Shown: positions 8,077 through 15,767 of the stretch, piece by piece
How the letters are laid out: every line of letters starts with the position of its first letter
Numbering within the stretch: the stretch's first letter is position 1
NCBI GenBank assembly: GCA_937895705.1
Contig: CALBKM010000052.1
Location: forward strand, 1 to 26,294
DNA length: 26,294 bases
Source of the DNA: an uncultured Clostridia bacterium
GTDB taxonomy: Bacteria > Bacillota > Clostridia > Lachnospirales > Lachnospiraceae
Reading direction: 5' to 3'
Position numbers and translations under genes: made by a program
The notes under the pieces: model-generated
The model's input: the letters and a program-made list of their open reading frames with translations, nothing else
Databases searched by the model: none
What the model was told of the DNA's origin: nothing

Positions 8077-8113
8077 CAAAAAAGCGCGCTTTCGCTGTAT
8101 TCGGAAGCACGCT
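8077..8113 (-). terminator. Terminator of the vitamin B6 salvage operon
   Basis: Minus strand AGCGTGCTTCC, 9-nt loop, GAAAGCGCGCT, then TTTTTTG. The stem has one G-U pair and one mismatch near the loop. It begins about 30 bases after the ECF S-component stop. Confidence 0.7.
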
Positions 8114-8141
8114 CATAATCCAAGAACTTTATCTATTCTTC

Positions 8142-8648
8142 TTAATTACACAAATTTTTCAGTTTTAACTTATCCGCCGTTACCGCCAGCACCGCAAACA
8201 GCACACTGCTGCACACGGCCTGCATACAGTTTCCCGGCACGTCCGCAAGCGGTGCTGCAAAATTCCCGGCAAGGATACTGCCGTACAAATAGTACCCGCC
8301 GACACAAACCACCGCCGCCGGTAATAATGCGGCCCAATTTCTTCCGTTTGCTATTTTATTGGTTTTTCTGCAAAAGCAAAACACAATCAGCGCCTTAATT
8401 ACGGCGGAACCCGGAGCCCAGATTGCATATCCGGTCAAACAATCCGCCAGCGCAGCACCGCCCGCCCCCACAAACAGCGCATAAGGAAGCGGCAACAGAC
8501 ATGCCGCAAAATAAATAAAACCATCCCCGACATGAACATACCCCGCGGCACTGGGTATATGCAAATATGCGGTAAATACAAACACCAGTGCAACCAGTAC
8601 CCCCGCCAGACACATATTGGTTACTCTTTTTTGATTATTCTGTTTCAT
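8142..8648 (-). CDS. ECF transporter S-component, probably for a vitamin B6 vitamer
   Basis: A 168-residue integral membrane protein with five or six hydrophobic segments (MCLAGVLVALVFVFTAYLHI, YFAACLLPLPYALFVGAGGA, IKALIVFCFC and others). It contains a conserved GYVHVGDGFIYFAA-type segment common in substrate-binding S subunits of energy-coupling-factor transporters. Its start overlaps the stop of the pyridoxal/pyridoxamine kinase by four bases (ATGA), so the substrate is most likely pyridoxal, pyridoxamine or pyridoxine, as proposed for PdxU-type S-components; thiamine precursors are the main alternative. The shared EcfA/EcfT module is not in the window. The substrate assignment is inference from context. 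Confidence 0.8.
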   Translation of the reverse strand: MKQNNQKRVTNMCLAGVLVALVFVFTAYLHIPSAAGYVHVGDGFIYFAACLLPLPYALFVGAGGAALADCLTGYAIWAPGSAVIKALIVFCFCRKTNKIANGRNWAALLPAAVVCVGGYYLYGSILAGNFAAPLADVPGNCMQAVCSSVLFAVLAVTADKLKLKNLCN

Positions 8649-9493
8649 TTCGTCTCGTTCACGCCCTCTCCGATTTCATCCAAAAACTCTTCAAAGCAGA
8701 TTCCGTCGGTAACCGGAATTTCCAGTTCCACAGCACGGCGTAATACCTTTGCGATAAACACCGCCGCATGCCGTACCGATGTAAGAAAATCCACACTGTT
8801 TACCGCATCCGCTGCAATGACAGAGGAAAACACATCCCCCGTTCCGGCACGGCACGGACCGATTTTCGGTCCCGCCACCTCCACCGGTGTCCTTCCTTCT
8901 TCGTAAACATAATTAATCAGACGTCCGCTGCGTTCCAGACCGGAAATAACAATCTTCTTCGGGCCCAGGCGACTCAGCTTTTCGCAAATTTCAGCCAGCC
9001 CGGTATCGTCCATATCCTCCCGATATCCGGTATCCGTCAAAACACAGGCCTCCGTCAGATTCGGAGTCAGAATATCCGCATAGGGCAACAACTTCTTCAT
9101 CTGCTTTGCCAGTTCCGGGGAATAGGTGGCATACAGGCTTCCGCCGTCCCCCATCACCGGATCCATCACCGTCACGGTGTCCTCTTTTTTAAAATATTCC
9201 AAAAAACGACTTACAATCTCCGTCTGCTCCGGAGAGCCTAAAAAACCGGTTAAAATACCGTCGAAGGTCAGCCCCAGCTTTTTCCATTCTTCTACATAGG
9301 CCTCCATACTGTTTGTATAGTCCGTATAAAAAAAACTGTCATAGGCCGTATGGTTGGAGAAAACCGAGGTCGGCACAGGACAACACTGCACCTTTAGTGC
9401 CGAAATAATCGGCAAAGAAACGGTCAGGGAACAACGTCCGAACCCGCAAAAATCATTGATTACCGCTATCTTTTTCTGCTGATTATGTACCAT
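8645..9493 (-). CDS. pdxK: Pyridoxal/pyridoxamine kinase
   Basis: Ribokinase-superfamily enzyme that phosphorylates B6 vitamers to PLP precursors. The 282-residue protein has the PdxK/PdxY N-terminus VINDFCGFGRCSL, the SNHTAYDSF segment, VMDPVMGDGGSLYA, LTPNLTEAC and the catalytic anion-hole motif CRAGTGDVFSS. The frame extends six codons upstream, but ATG at 9491-9493 has GGAGG seven bases before it. It is translationally coupled to the ECF S-component, making an uptake-and-trapping pair. It is transcribed from a promoter that overlaps the divergent promoter of the MocR-like regulator. The paralogous HMP kinase ThiD is a less likely alternative, since the motif set is of the PdxY type. Confidence 0.88.
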   Translation of the reverse strand: MVHNQQKKIAVINDFCGFGRCSLTVSLPIISALKVQCCPVPTSVFSNHTAYDSFFYTDYTNSMEAYVEEWKKLGLTFDGILTGFLGSPEQTEIVSRFLEYFKKEDTVTVMDPVMGDGGSLYATYSPELAKQMKKLLPYADILTPNLTEACVLTDTGYREDMDDTGLAEICEKLSRLGPKKIVISGLERSGRLINYVYEEGRTPVEVAGPKIGPCRAGTGDVFSSVIAADAVNSVDFLTSVRHAAVFIAKVLRRAVELEIPVTDGICFEEFLDEIGEGVNETK

Positions 9494-9505
9494 CTGCGTT
9501 CCTCC

Positions 9506-9534
9506 TTGCAAATTTTCTTTTTTCAGTATATAAT
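9506..9534 (+). promoter_or_regulatory. Promoter of the MocR-like regulator
   Basis: TTGCAA (9506-9511), 17-bp spacer, perfect TATAAT (9529-9534). The -35 box overlaps the ribosome site of pdxK on the other strand. The ATG follows at 9585, with AAAAGGAGA at 9561-9569; that spacing (about 16 bases) is unusually long. Confidence 0.75.
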
Positions 9535-9553
9535 GTTTTTGGTTATATGATAA
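9525..9553 (-). promoter_or_regulatory. Promoter of pdxK-ECF, overlapping the regulator promoter
   Basis: Minus strand TTATCA (9548-9553), 17-bp spacer, TATACT (9525-9530). Its -10 box shares positions 9529-9530 with the -10 box of the plus-strand promoter, so RNA polymerase can occupy only one at a time. Confidence 0.7.
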
Positions 9554-9584
9554 TAGTCAGAAAAGGAGAATTTTATAATACCAG

Positions 9585-10682
9585 ATGAGGTACAACGTTA
9601 AGAAAACCGACCATATCCCGGCCTATCTTCAACTTTATAAACAAGTCCGGGAAGATATTATCAAGGGGATTTATCCCTACGGAACAAAACTGCCTTCCAA
9701 GCGTCTCATTGCTGCGGAAACCTACATCAGTACGGTTACGGTAGAGCATTCCTATGCTCTTTTGTGTGAAGAAGGATATGCGGAAGCCCGGGAACGCAGC
9801 GGTTACTTCGTCATTTTTCGTACGGAAGATGTTTTTTTATCTTCCGCAGGAGAAACACTGCCCAATACTGTATCTTTTTCCCCTCTCGCCACCGATGACA
9901 CACCCGGGTTTCCTTTTTCCGTACTTGCAAAAACCATGCGAAGTGTATTAAGTGATTACAATGAAAGGATTCTCGAACGTTGCCCGAACTCCGGCAATCC
10001 GGAGCTAAAGGAAGCGATTCGACGCTACTTATTACGTAGCCGCGGCATCTCGGCTGATACGGAACAGATTATCATCGGATCCGGTTCCGAGTATTTGTAC
10101 GGTCTGATTGTGGAATTACTGGGACGTAACAAAACATACGCACTGGAATCCCCTTCCTACAAAAAAATCGAACAGGTATACAGTGCCGCAGACGTTCGCA
10201 CCATCTTGCTTCCGCTGGGACACGACGGTATCAAAAGTACCGCTTTGCGTTCCTGCACCGCCGACATTCTGCACATTTCCCCGTACCGGAGTTTTCCCAG
10301 CGGTGTTACCGCCTCCGCATCCAAACGGCACGAATATATGCGTTGGGCGGCAAAATGCAGGCGCTATATTATTGAAGACGATTTCGAATCGGAATTTACG
10401 GTGTCCAAAAAACCGGAAGAAACCTTATTCTCCCATACACCGGATGACAATGTTATCTACATGAACACCTTCTCCAAAACCATCTCCCCGTCCCTTCGTA
10501 TCGGTTACATGGTTTTACCGAAGCACCTAGTTCCGGAATTTCAAAAAAAGCTCGGATTCTATTCCTGCACCGTACCGACTTTTATGCAATATGTGCTGAC
10601 CAAATTGTTAAATAACGGTGACTTTGAGCGGCACATTAACCGCGTTCGCCGAAAAAAACGAAAAGAAACGGTCCTTCCGTAA
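9585..10682 (+). CDS. MocR/PdxR-family regulator, C-terminally shortened
   Basis: GntR-type winged helix fused to an aminotransferase-like PLP-binding domain. Residues 1-75 form the DNA-binding domain (PAYLQLYKQVREDI, LPSKRLIAAETYISTVTVEH). Residues 95-345 are aminotransferase-like: ISPYRSFPSG, EDDFESEF and NTFSKTISPSLRIGY, with the presumed PLP lysine at 298. MocR proteins usually have about 450-480 residues; this one stops at 365, where the C-terminal small domain should begin, and only 27 bases separate it from the convergent MATE gene. The stop codon lies inside the terminator hairpin. The position next to pdxK and a B6 transporter suggests a PdxR-like regulator answering to PLP. ATG at 9585 is the first possible start, because an in-frame TAA lies at 9576-9578. 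Confidence 0.85.
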   Translation: MRYNVKKTDHIPAYLQLYKQVREDIIKGIYPYGTKLPSKRLIAAETYISTVTVEHSYALLCEEGYAEARERSGYFVIFRTEDVFLSSAGETLPNTVSFSPLATDDTPGFPFSVLAKTMRSVLSDYNERILERCPNSGNPELKEAIRRYLLRSRGISADTEQIIIGSGSEYLYGLIVELLGRNKTYALESPSYKKIEQVYSAADVRTILLPLGHDGIKSTALRSCTADILHISPYRSFPSGVTASASKRHEYMRWAAKCRRYIIEDDFESEFTVSKKPEETLFSHTPDDNVIYMNTFSKTISPSLRIGYMVLPKHLVPEFQKKLGFYSCTVPTFMQYVLTKLLNNGDFERHINRVRRKKRKETVLP

Positions 10683-10694
10683 AGAGGACCGTTT
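10666..10694. terminator. Bidirectional terminator between the MocR-like and MATE genes
   Basis: Perfect 10-bp stem AAACGGTCCT/AGGACCGTTT with a 9-nt loop. Downstream on the plus strand is TTTTGCTTTT; on the minus strand TTTCTTTTCGTTTTTTT. The last five codons and the stop of the MocR-like gene are part of the hairpin. Confidence 0.85.
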
Positions 10695-10709
10695 TGCTTT
10701 TATCTTCTT

Positions 10710-12074
10710 TTAACCGCGCCCTACAATGGCTTTTCCTTTCCATTTTCCGCGTCGCCATCGTACAAACATAATAATACCGCGAAGACACTCATCCGCAGCG
10801 GTTCCCATAAACACACCGCCGATACCGAACGCCAGAGCCACACCAAAAGTATAGCCTACCGTAACACCGCACCCCCACATACAAAGCAGTCCCATAAGTA
10901 CCGGGAACAGTACATCTCCCGCCGCCTTCATGCTGCCGATAATAACCAAATTCGTCGTACGTCCGATTTCCAGAACAATGCCCACCGCCAGCACTTTTTG
11001 CACTAACGGCACCACTTCCGGATTGGAGGTAAAGATTTTTAATGTCCACGGACAAAGCAGGAAATTTAAGGTTGCGATTCCGATTGCCACCGGAAGAGAC
11101 GTTGCAAGGGTCTTCATAACACGCTTATCCGCCGCATCTTCTCTGCCTGCGCCGACCAGATGTCCCGTCACAATCTGGGTTGCCTGAGCCAGTGCATTGG
11201 AAAATACGACAGAGAAAGACATCAACGTATTGCTGTACACCTTCGCATTCGCCGACAACTCACCCATGGGATTAATAAAAGAAAGCAGCACTAACTGGTA
11301 CATGGAATAGGCCAAATTCTCGCCTGCGGACGGTACACCGATTTTTAACATCTTTATTAAAATCTGCCCCGGGAACGGATTCAGGGTCTTCAAGGAAATC
11401 TTTCCGATTTTATACCGGAAGAAAATAAACATTGCCACAGAAAGCGCCAATATACGGGCTACCACGGTAGAAATTGCAACGCCGGCCACTCCTAAATTGA
11501 GGAACTTTAACGGGCCGTACAGGAACAACCAGTTCCCCGCGATATTCACCACATTTACCGCCAAGGAAATGAACATACCCACTCTCGTATAACCGTGACA
11601 TCGCAAAATCTGCACCATAACATTGTAGCCCGCCTGCAAAAACAAAAAGCCGCCCACAATGGCCATATATGTACCGGCATCCTCCACCTGTACCGGACTT
11701 ACCTTTAACACAGATAAAAAGTTGTCACGGAACAAAAATACTACCGCACTTAAGATCACACCCAGAGTCAAGTTAAACACCACTGACAGGGTATATATCT
11801 GATTCATGTTCTCCGTCTTTTTTGCCCCCAGATACTGGGCTACCACAACCCCCGTAGCACTGGCAATCACATTGAACATAATAATGAACAGAAACATCAT
11901 CTGGTTGGCGTTTCCCACCGCACCGACAGAGTTTTCGGAATACCGGCTGAGCATTACGGTATCCACATTATTAATCAAAATATTTAACAGCAGTTCCACA
12001 AAAATCGGACCTGCCAGCAACAGCATGGAAGTCTTTTCGTTGATTTCCATTGTTCTTTGCCTGCTTTGTTTCAT
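10710..12074 (-). CDS. MATE family multidrug/Na+ efflux transporter
   Basis: A 454-residue polytopic membrane protein with about twelve helices. It has the two-fold MATE pattern: LAGPIFVELLLNILINNVDTVMLS in helix 1, VGAVGNANQMMFLF in helix 2, VVVAQYLGAKK after it, and the second-half equivalents IGVPSAGENLAYSMYQLV and ATQIVTGHLVGAGRED. Likely exports cationic drugs or metabolites in exchange for Na+ or H+; the substrate cannot be read from sequence. The frame begins at 12095, but ATG at 12072-12074 has AAAGGAGA about eight bases upstream. Monocistronic, ending at the shared bidirectional terminator. Confidence 0.93.
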   Translation of the reverse strand: MKQSRQRTMEINEKTSMLLLAGPIFVELLLNILINNVDTVMLSRYSENSVGAVGNANQMMFLFIIMFNVIASATGVVVAQYLGAKKTENMNQIYTLSVVFNLTLGVILSAVVFLFRDNFLSVLKVSPVQVEDAGTYMAIVGGFLFLQAGYNVMVQILRCHGYTRVGMFISLAVNVVNIAGNWLFLYGPLKFLNLGVAGVAISTVVARILALSVAMFIFFRYKIGKISLKTLNPFPGQILIKMLKIGVPSAGENLAYSMYQLVLLSFINPMGELSANAKVYSNTLMSFSVVFSNALAQATQIVTGHLVGAGREDAADKRVMKTLATSLPVAIGIATLNFLLCPWTLKIFTSNPEVVPLVQKVLAVGIVLEIGRTTNLVIIGSMKAAGDVLFPVLMGLLCMWGCGVTVGYTFGVALAFGIGGVFMGTAADECLRGIIMFVRWRRGKWKGKAIVGRG

Positions 12075-12161
12075 CTGCAACTCTCCTTTAAGCATCTCGC
12101 TTTCTGCTTTTCAACAATACGCCTCATTGCAAATCCAAATACACATTCCTTCATTCACATT

Positions 12162-12190
12162 ACTATACATCACTTTCTTCTATCTTGCAA
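12162..12190 (-). promoter_or_regulatory. Sigma-A-type promoter for the MATE gene
   Basis: Minus strand TTGCAA (12185-12190), 17-bp spacer, TATAGT (12162-12167), about 85 bases before the ATG at 12074. Confidence 0.55.
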
Positions 12191-12571
12191 GCAAAATATG
12201 CAAATATTTATATTATGTTTTTATGTTCATTTTGTCATATCACGCCTTTATCCCTTGTCCATTGCACTTTTTACATTTTTCTTTATTACTTTTGTAGTTC
12301 TTTTTTTTATAGTATATCAATATCTCAACACATAGTTCATGCGACATATCATTATAATATTTTAATACAAATATAAAAAGAGCGTTCTCCCACGAACCTT
12401 TTCCGGCTTCTCCGTTCTTCTCTTTTTATCCTCAAAAAGCTATCCCGTTTTCTTCACAAGCCATCCTCTCAAAAAAGTCACATTTCTCCATACGATTTCA
12501 ACATTTTGCTATAGAAAAAAATCATCGGATATCGTACACTGGAAGTGACAGACAAAGAAAGGAGAATTCCC
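12191..12571. other. AT-rich non-coding region between divergent MATE and GH27 genes
   Basis: About 380 bases without a credible gene: the small frames here lack ribosome sites and have low-complexity Phe/Ile-rich products. A long-loop inverted repeat AAAAAGAG/CTCTTTTT (about 12376-12427) encloses a small GAAGCC/GGTTC hairpin and could act as a weak bidirectional terminator. A poor promoter candidate for GH27 is TTGCTA (12506-12511), 18 bp, TATCGT (12530-12535). The GH27 ribosome site AAAGGAGA lies at 12558-12565. I could not recognise a catabolite-response (cre) site. Confidence 0.4.
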
Positions 12572-13840
12572 ATGATTGCAAAAACACCGCCTATGGGCTG
12601 GAACAGCTGGGACTGCTACGGAGCAGCCGTAACCGAAGACATCGTAAAAGCAAACGCCGATTTTATGGCACAACATTTGAAACAGTACGGATGGGAATAC
12701 ATCGTGGTAGACATCCAGTGGTACGAGCCTACCGCCGAAAACCACTATTATCACAACTTCACCGAGCTTTGTATGGATGAATATTCCCGTCTTATGCCGG
12801 CGGTAAACCGTTTTCCGTCCGCAGCAAACGGCGCAGGCTTTGCACCGCTTGCCGGGTATGTGCATTCCTTAGGCTTAAAGTTCGGCATTCACATTATGCG
12901 GGGAATTCCGCGTCAGGCGGTTCATCGGAACACTGCCGTTATGGGCACCGCCATGACTGCCAGAGAAATTTCCTCCCAGAGCAGCATCTGTGACTGGAAT
13001 ACGGACATGTACGGCGTCAACTGCGCAACGGAAGGCGGTCAGGCCTACTACGACAGCCTCTTTGAACTCTACGCCTCCTGGGGCGTTGATTTTGTAAAGG
13101 TAGATGACATTTGCCGGGGATATCCGGTCGCAGAAGCGGAAGCCATCGCAAAGGCCATCAAACACTGCGGCAGGGATATGGTTCTCTCTCTTTCTCCGGG
13201 ACCGGCCCGTCTCGACATGGCAGAGCACATGAAGCAACATGCCAATATGTGGCGCATCACCGATGATTTCTGGGACCGTTGGGACCTGCTTTACAATATG
13301 TTTGAGCGTGCGGAAAAGTGGTGCATCCATTCCGGCGTTACTAAAACCCACGGTCATTGGCCGGATGCGGACATGCTTCCCATCGGTCCGATCAATCAGG
13401 TATACGGCAGGGAAAACCGCACGAAATTCACGGAGGATGAGCAGCGTACCATGCTGACCCTCTGGTGCATCATGCGCTCCCCTCTTATGATCGGCGGCGA
13501 CATGACCGGCTTTGACGGTTTCACCATGAGCCTGTTAAACAATTCGGATCTCATTGAAGTCTTACAGCACACCCATTCCGCTCATCCGTTGTTCCGCAAA
13601 AAAACAGAGGATACGGAGACCTGCGCATGGATGACCACCTTTGAAAACGGAGACATCTGCGTCGCACTTTTCAATCTTGGCGAAACCGAAACCGAGGTAA
13701 CCGCAGTACTTCCGTTCGGAGATAACTATTCCTGTTTCGATCTTTGGAATAAGGAAGAATTTTCCGCAGATAACGGCTGTATCAGCAAAACGCTTCCGAA
13801 GCATGGTGCCGCAATGTATCGGGCACATTCAAAAAAATAA
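12572..13840 (+). CDS. Glycoside hydrolase family 27 (alpha-galactosidase type)
   Basis: A 422-residue retaining glycosidase predicted to remove terminal alpha-galactosyl (or beta-arabinopyranosyl) residues. Typical GH27 start KTPPMGWNSWDCYG. The segment YIVVDIQW forms an early barrel strand; FVKVDDICR carries the nucleophile Asp178; WRITDDFWDRW contains the acid/base Asp (231 or 232). LSLSPGPA and RSPLMIGGDMT follow, and a C-terminal beta-sandwich comes after about residue 340. No signal peptide, so it probably acts on oligosaccharides already imported. ATG at 12572 follows AAAGGAGA by six bases. It precedes GH43 and an esterase on the same strand but is separated from GH43 by a promoter. 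Confidence 0.92.
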   Translation: MIAKTPPMGWNSWDCYGAAVTEDIVKANADFMAQHLKQYGWEYIVVDIQWYEPTAENHYYHNFTELCMDEYSRLMPAVNRFPSAANGAGFAPLAGYVHSLGLKFGIHIMRGIPRQAVHRNTAVMGTAMTAREISSQSSICDWNTDMYGVNCATEGGQAYYDSLFELYASWGVDFVKVDDICRGYPVAEAEAIAKAIKHCGRDMVLSLSPGPARLDMAEHMKQHANMWRITDDFWDRWDLLYNMFERAEKWCIHSGVTKTHGHWPDADMLPIGPINQVYGRENRTKFTEDEQRTMLTLWCIMRSPLMIGGDMTGFDGFTMSLLNNSDLIEVLQHTHSAHPLFRKKTEDTETCAWMTTFENGDICVALFNLGETETEVTAVLPFGDNYSCFDLWNKEEFSADNGCISKTLPKHGAAMYRAHSKK

Positions 13841-13879
13841 CCTTTTATATAAAAATCCTTGCATCAGTTAGGTTTCTAA

Positions 13880-13908
13880 TTGACTTTATTTTTCATTTGT
13901 TTTATCAT
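13880..13908 (+). promoter_or_regulatory. Sigma-A-type promoter for the GH43 gene
   Basis: TTGACT (13880-13885), 17-bp spacer, TATCAT (13903-13908), about 77 bases before the ATG at 13985. It shows that GH43 can be expressed apart from GH27. Confidence 0.65.
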
Positions 13909-13984
13909 AGAATCGATGGGGTTTGTTTCTGTTTTGAACGCTTCCCCGGATTTTAAATTTATGAATTTTTACGGAGGTATTTTT

Positions 13985-15388
13985 ATGGCAAAAGCACTTG
14001 GTTTGAATCCGTACCTTCCGTCCTGGGAGTATATTCCGGACGGTGAACCGTACGTATTCGGTGACCGTGTCTATGTGTACGGTTCCCACGATTTTTACAA
14101 CGGTTATGTCTTCTGTATGGGCGACTATGTCTGCTGGTCCGCACCGGTGGACGATCTGGGCAACTGGCGCTATGAGGGTGTAATTTACCCGAAGACCTCG
14201 GATCCGTTAAACCGTGACGGCAAGATGTGTCTTTACGCACCGGATGTTACCGTGGGTCCGGACGGCAGATATTATTTGTATTATGTACTTGACCACGCTT
14301 CGGTGGTTTCCGTTGCTGTTTGCGACACTCCGGCAGGCAAGTACGAATTTTACGGCTATGTGCACTATGCAGACGGTACCCGTCTCGGTGACAAGCAGGG
14401 GGACGAGCCGCAATTTGATCCGGGCGTTTTGACCGAGGACGGCAAGACTTACCTTTACACCGGTTTCTGCGGCAGAGGCGACAAGAGCCGGAGCGGTTCT
14501 CTGGTAACGGTCCTTGACTCCGATATGCTTACGATTTTAGAAGCTCCGAAGCTGGTGGTTCCGGGTTGCATGTACTGCGAAGGCAGTGGCTTTGAAGGTC
14601 ATTCCTTCTTTGAGGCTTCCTCCATTCGTAAAATCGGTGACACCTACTACTTCATCTACTCCTCCGAGGTAATGCACGAGCTGTGCTACGCTACTGCCAA
14701 GAGCCCGACGGATAAGTTTACCTACGGCGGCGTCATTGTCAGCAACTGTGATTTACATATCGACACCTACAAGCCTGCGGATATGCCTGCGGCTTACGGT
14801 GCGAACAACCACGGCAGTATCGTGGAAATTAACGGTCAGTGGTATATCTTCTATCATCGTCAGACCAACGGCGGCTGGTATTCCCGTCAGGGCTGTGCAG
14901 AAAAGATTACCGTGCTTTCCGACGGTTCCATTCCACAGGTTGAACTTACTTCCTGCGGCTTAAACGACGGTCCGCTTCCGGGTGAAGGCGAATATGCAGG
15001 TTATCTGGCTTGTAACTTATTCACCGATAAGCCGCGCCCATTTGTCGGCGGCGAGGGCTTCCCGAAGGTTATGCAGGACGGTCGCGACGGCGATGAGGAA
15101 ATCGGCTATGTAGCCAACATCAGCAACAGTGCAACCGCAGGCTTCAAGTATTTTGACTGTAAGGGTATCAAGCGCTTTGCGGTAACCACCCGCGGCTACG
15201 GCAACGGCACCTTCGAAATCAAGACCGCATGGGACGGCGAAGTATTAGGTTCCGTAACCCTCCAGTACACCAATGTATGGGAGCGCTACGAAGCCGAGGC
15301 CAACATCCCGGACGGTGTCAACGCAATCTATCTTACCTACCGCGGCGGCGGAAACGTAAGCTTGAAGTCATTCGAATTGTTAAAGTAA
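13985..15388 (+). CDS. Glycoside hydrolase family 43 protein
   Basis: A 467-residue inverting glycosidase of the arabinofuranosidase/xylosidase type. The five-bladed propeller (about 8-310) begins NPYLPSWEYIPDGEPYVFG, with the candidate base Asp in IPDGEP. CLYAPDVTVGPDG supplies the second Asp (pKa modulator) and EGHSFFEASSIRKIGD the acid Glu. A C-terminal beta-sandwich (about 330-467, ending NVSLKSFELLK) may bind carbohydrate. No signal peptide, so a cytoplasmic enzyme. The frame runs 35 codons further upstream, but ATG at 13985 has ACGGAGGT seven bases before it and the upstream part covers the promoter. Likely substrates are arabinoxylan or arabinan fragments; the exact specificity is not readable. 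Confidence 0.9.
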   Translation: MAKALGLNPYLPSWEYIPDGEPYVFGDRVYVYGSHDFYNGYVFCMGDYVCWSAPVDDLGNWRYEGVIYPKTSDPLNRDGKMCLYAPDVTVGPDGRYYLYYVLDHASVVSVAVCDTPAGKYEFYGYVHYADGTRLGDKQGDEPQFDPGVLTEDGKTYLYTGFCGRGDKSRSGSLVTVLDSDMLTILEAPKLVVPGCMYCEGSGFEGHSFFEASSIRKIGDTYYFIYSSEVMHELCYATAKSPTDKFTYGGVIVSNCDLHIDTYKPADMPAAYGANNHGSIVEINGQWYIFYHRQTNGGWYSRQGCAEKITVLSDGSIPQVELTSCGLNDGPLPGEGEYAGYLACNLFTDKPRPFVGGEGFPKVMQDGRDGDEEIGYVANISNSATAGFKYFDCKGIKRFAVTTRGYGNGTFEIKTAWDGEVLGSVTLQYTNVWERYEAEANIPDGVNAIYLTYRGGGNVSLKSFELLK

Positions 15389-15391
15389 TCA

Positions 15392-15420
15392 TTCCGTTAT
15401 ACGGAACTGTTCAAACTTTT
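15392..15420 (+). terminator. Possible weak terminator after GH43
   Basis: Hairpin TTCCGT-TAT-ACGGAA (15392-15406) followed ten bases later by a T-run at 15417-15421. The distance between stem and T-run makes termination doubtful, so the esterase may be cotranscribed. Confidence 0.3.
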
Positions 15421-15437
15421 TAAAACAGAATTTATTA

Positions 15438-15747
15438 TTGAGATGCGTATCCGCACATCTCCTCGAACCTGGCACTTCTTACGATTTGATTGGAGAAACT
15501 TTAAATAGTTCCAGCTCCCACTGTGCCATTCCGATTTTTGCTTTTCCCGAAGGGGGCGCGTCCCTAGCGCAGTCGATATCACCTTTAAGAGCGGCTTAGG
15601 CTTGAGGACGCCCCGAAAAGTCTTAGCTGCTCTTAAAGGAAGATTGACGGAGCGTTGCGCTCTGCAAAAATGGAATGGACTCAGTGGAGATGGAACTACC
15701 AAAGCCTCCTCAAATCGTAAGAAGAGGAAATGCGGATGCGCTCTCAA
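15438..15747 (+). ncRNA. 310-nt highly structured element (long hairpin with possible pseudoknot), family not recognised
   Basis: Nearly the whole segment folds on itself. From outside inwards: TTGAGA/TCTCAA ends; ATCCGCA/TGCGGAT; a perfect 15-bp helix 15475-15489 with 15710-15724; TAGTTCCA/TGGAACTA; CTCC/GGAG and ACTG/CAGT; CCATTCC-ATTTTTGC with GCAAAAATGGAATGG (15 bp, one bulged G); AGCGCA/TGCGCT; GTCGAT/ATTGAC; an 18-nt apical stem 15582-15599 with 15622-15639. The apical loop holds GGACGCCCC (15606-15614), complementary to GGGGCG..TCC at 15553-15563, a possible pseudoknot. G-U pairs (in GTCGAT/ATTGAC and the apical stem) work only if the plus strand is the RNA. It ends about 20 bases before the esterase start. 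No credible ORF. It could be a structured leader, an independent RNA or a MITE-like insertion. Confidence 0.6.
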
Positions 15748-15767
15748 AAGAAAGAGAGGGTTTATTT

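Noticed and set aside
6964..8118. 384-codon plus-strand open frame opposite spoVAD
   Set aside because: It mirrors the spoVAD coding frame, has no ribosome site, runs on through the palindromes and terminator, and its product shows no recognisable domain.
12191..12571. Small open frames and a cre-type operator in the AT-rich gap before GH27
   Set aside because: The frames are low-complexity with no ribosome sites, and no sequence fits the catabolite-response consensus closely enough.
12875..13357. 160-codon minus-strand open frame inside GH27
   Set aside because: Antisense shadow of a well-supported GH27 enzyme with all catalytic motifs; no initiation signals.
15397..15747. 116-codon minus-strand open frame within the structured element
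   Set aside because: It coincides with the inverted repeat; its open frame is a by-product of the palindromic sequence and it has no ribosome site.
15438..15747. Group I or group II intron in front of the esterase
   Set aside because: No domain V-like hairpin, no recognisable group I core (P7 region) and no interrupted host gene; the long hairpin architecture differs.
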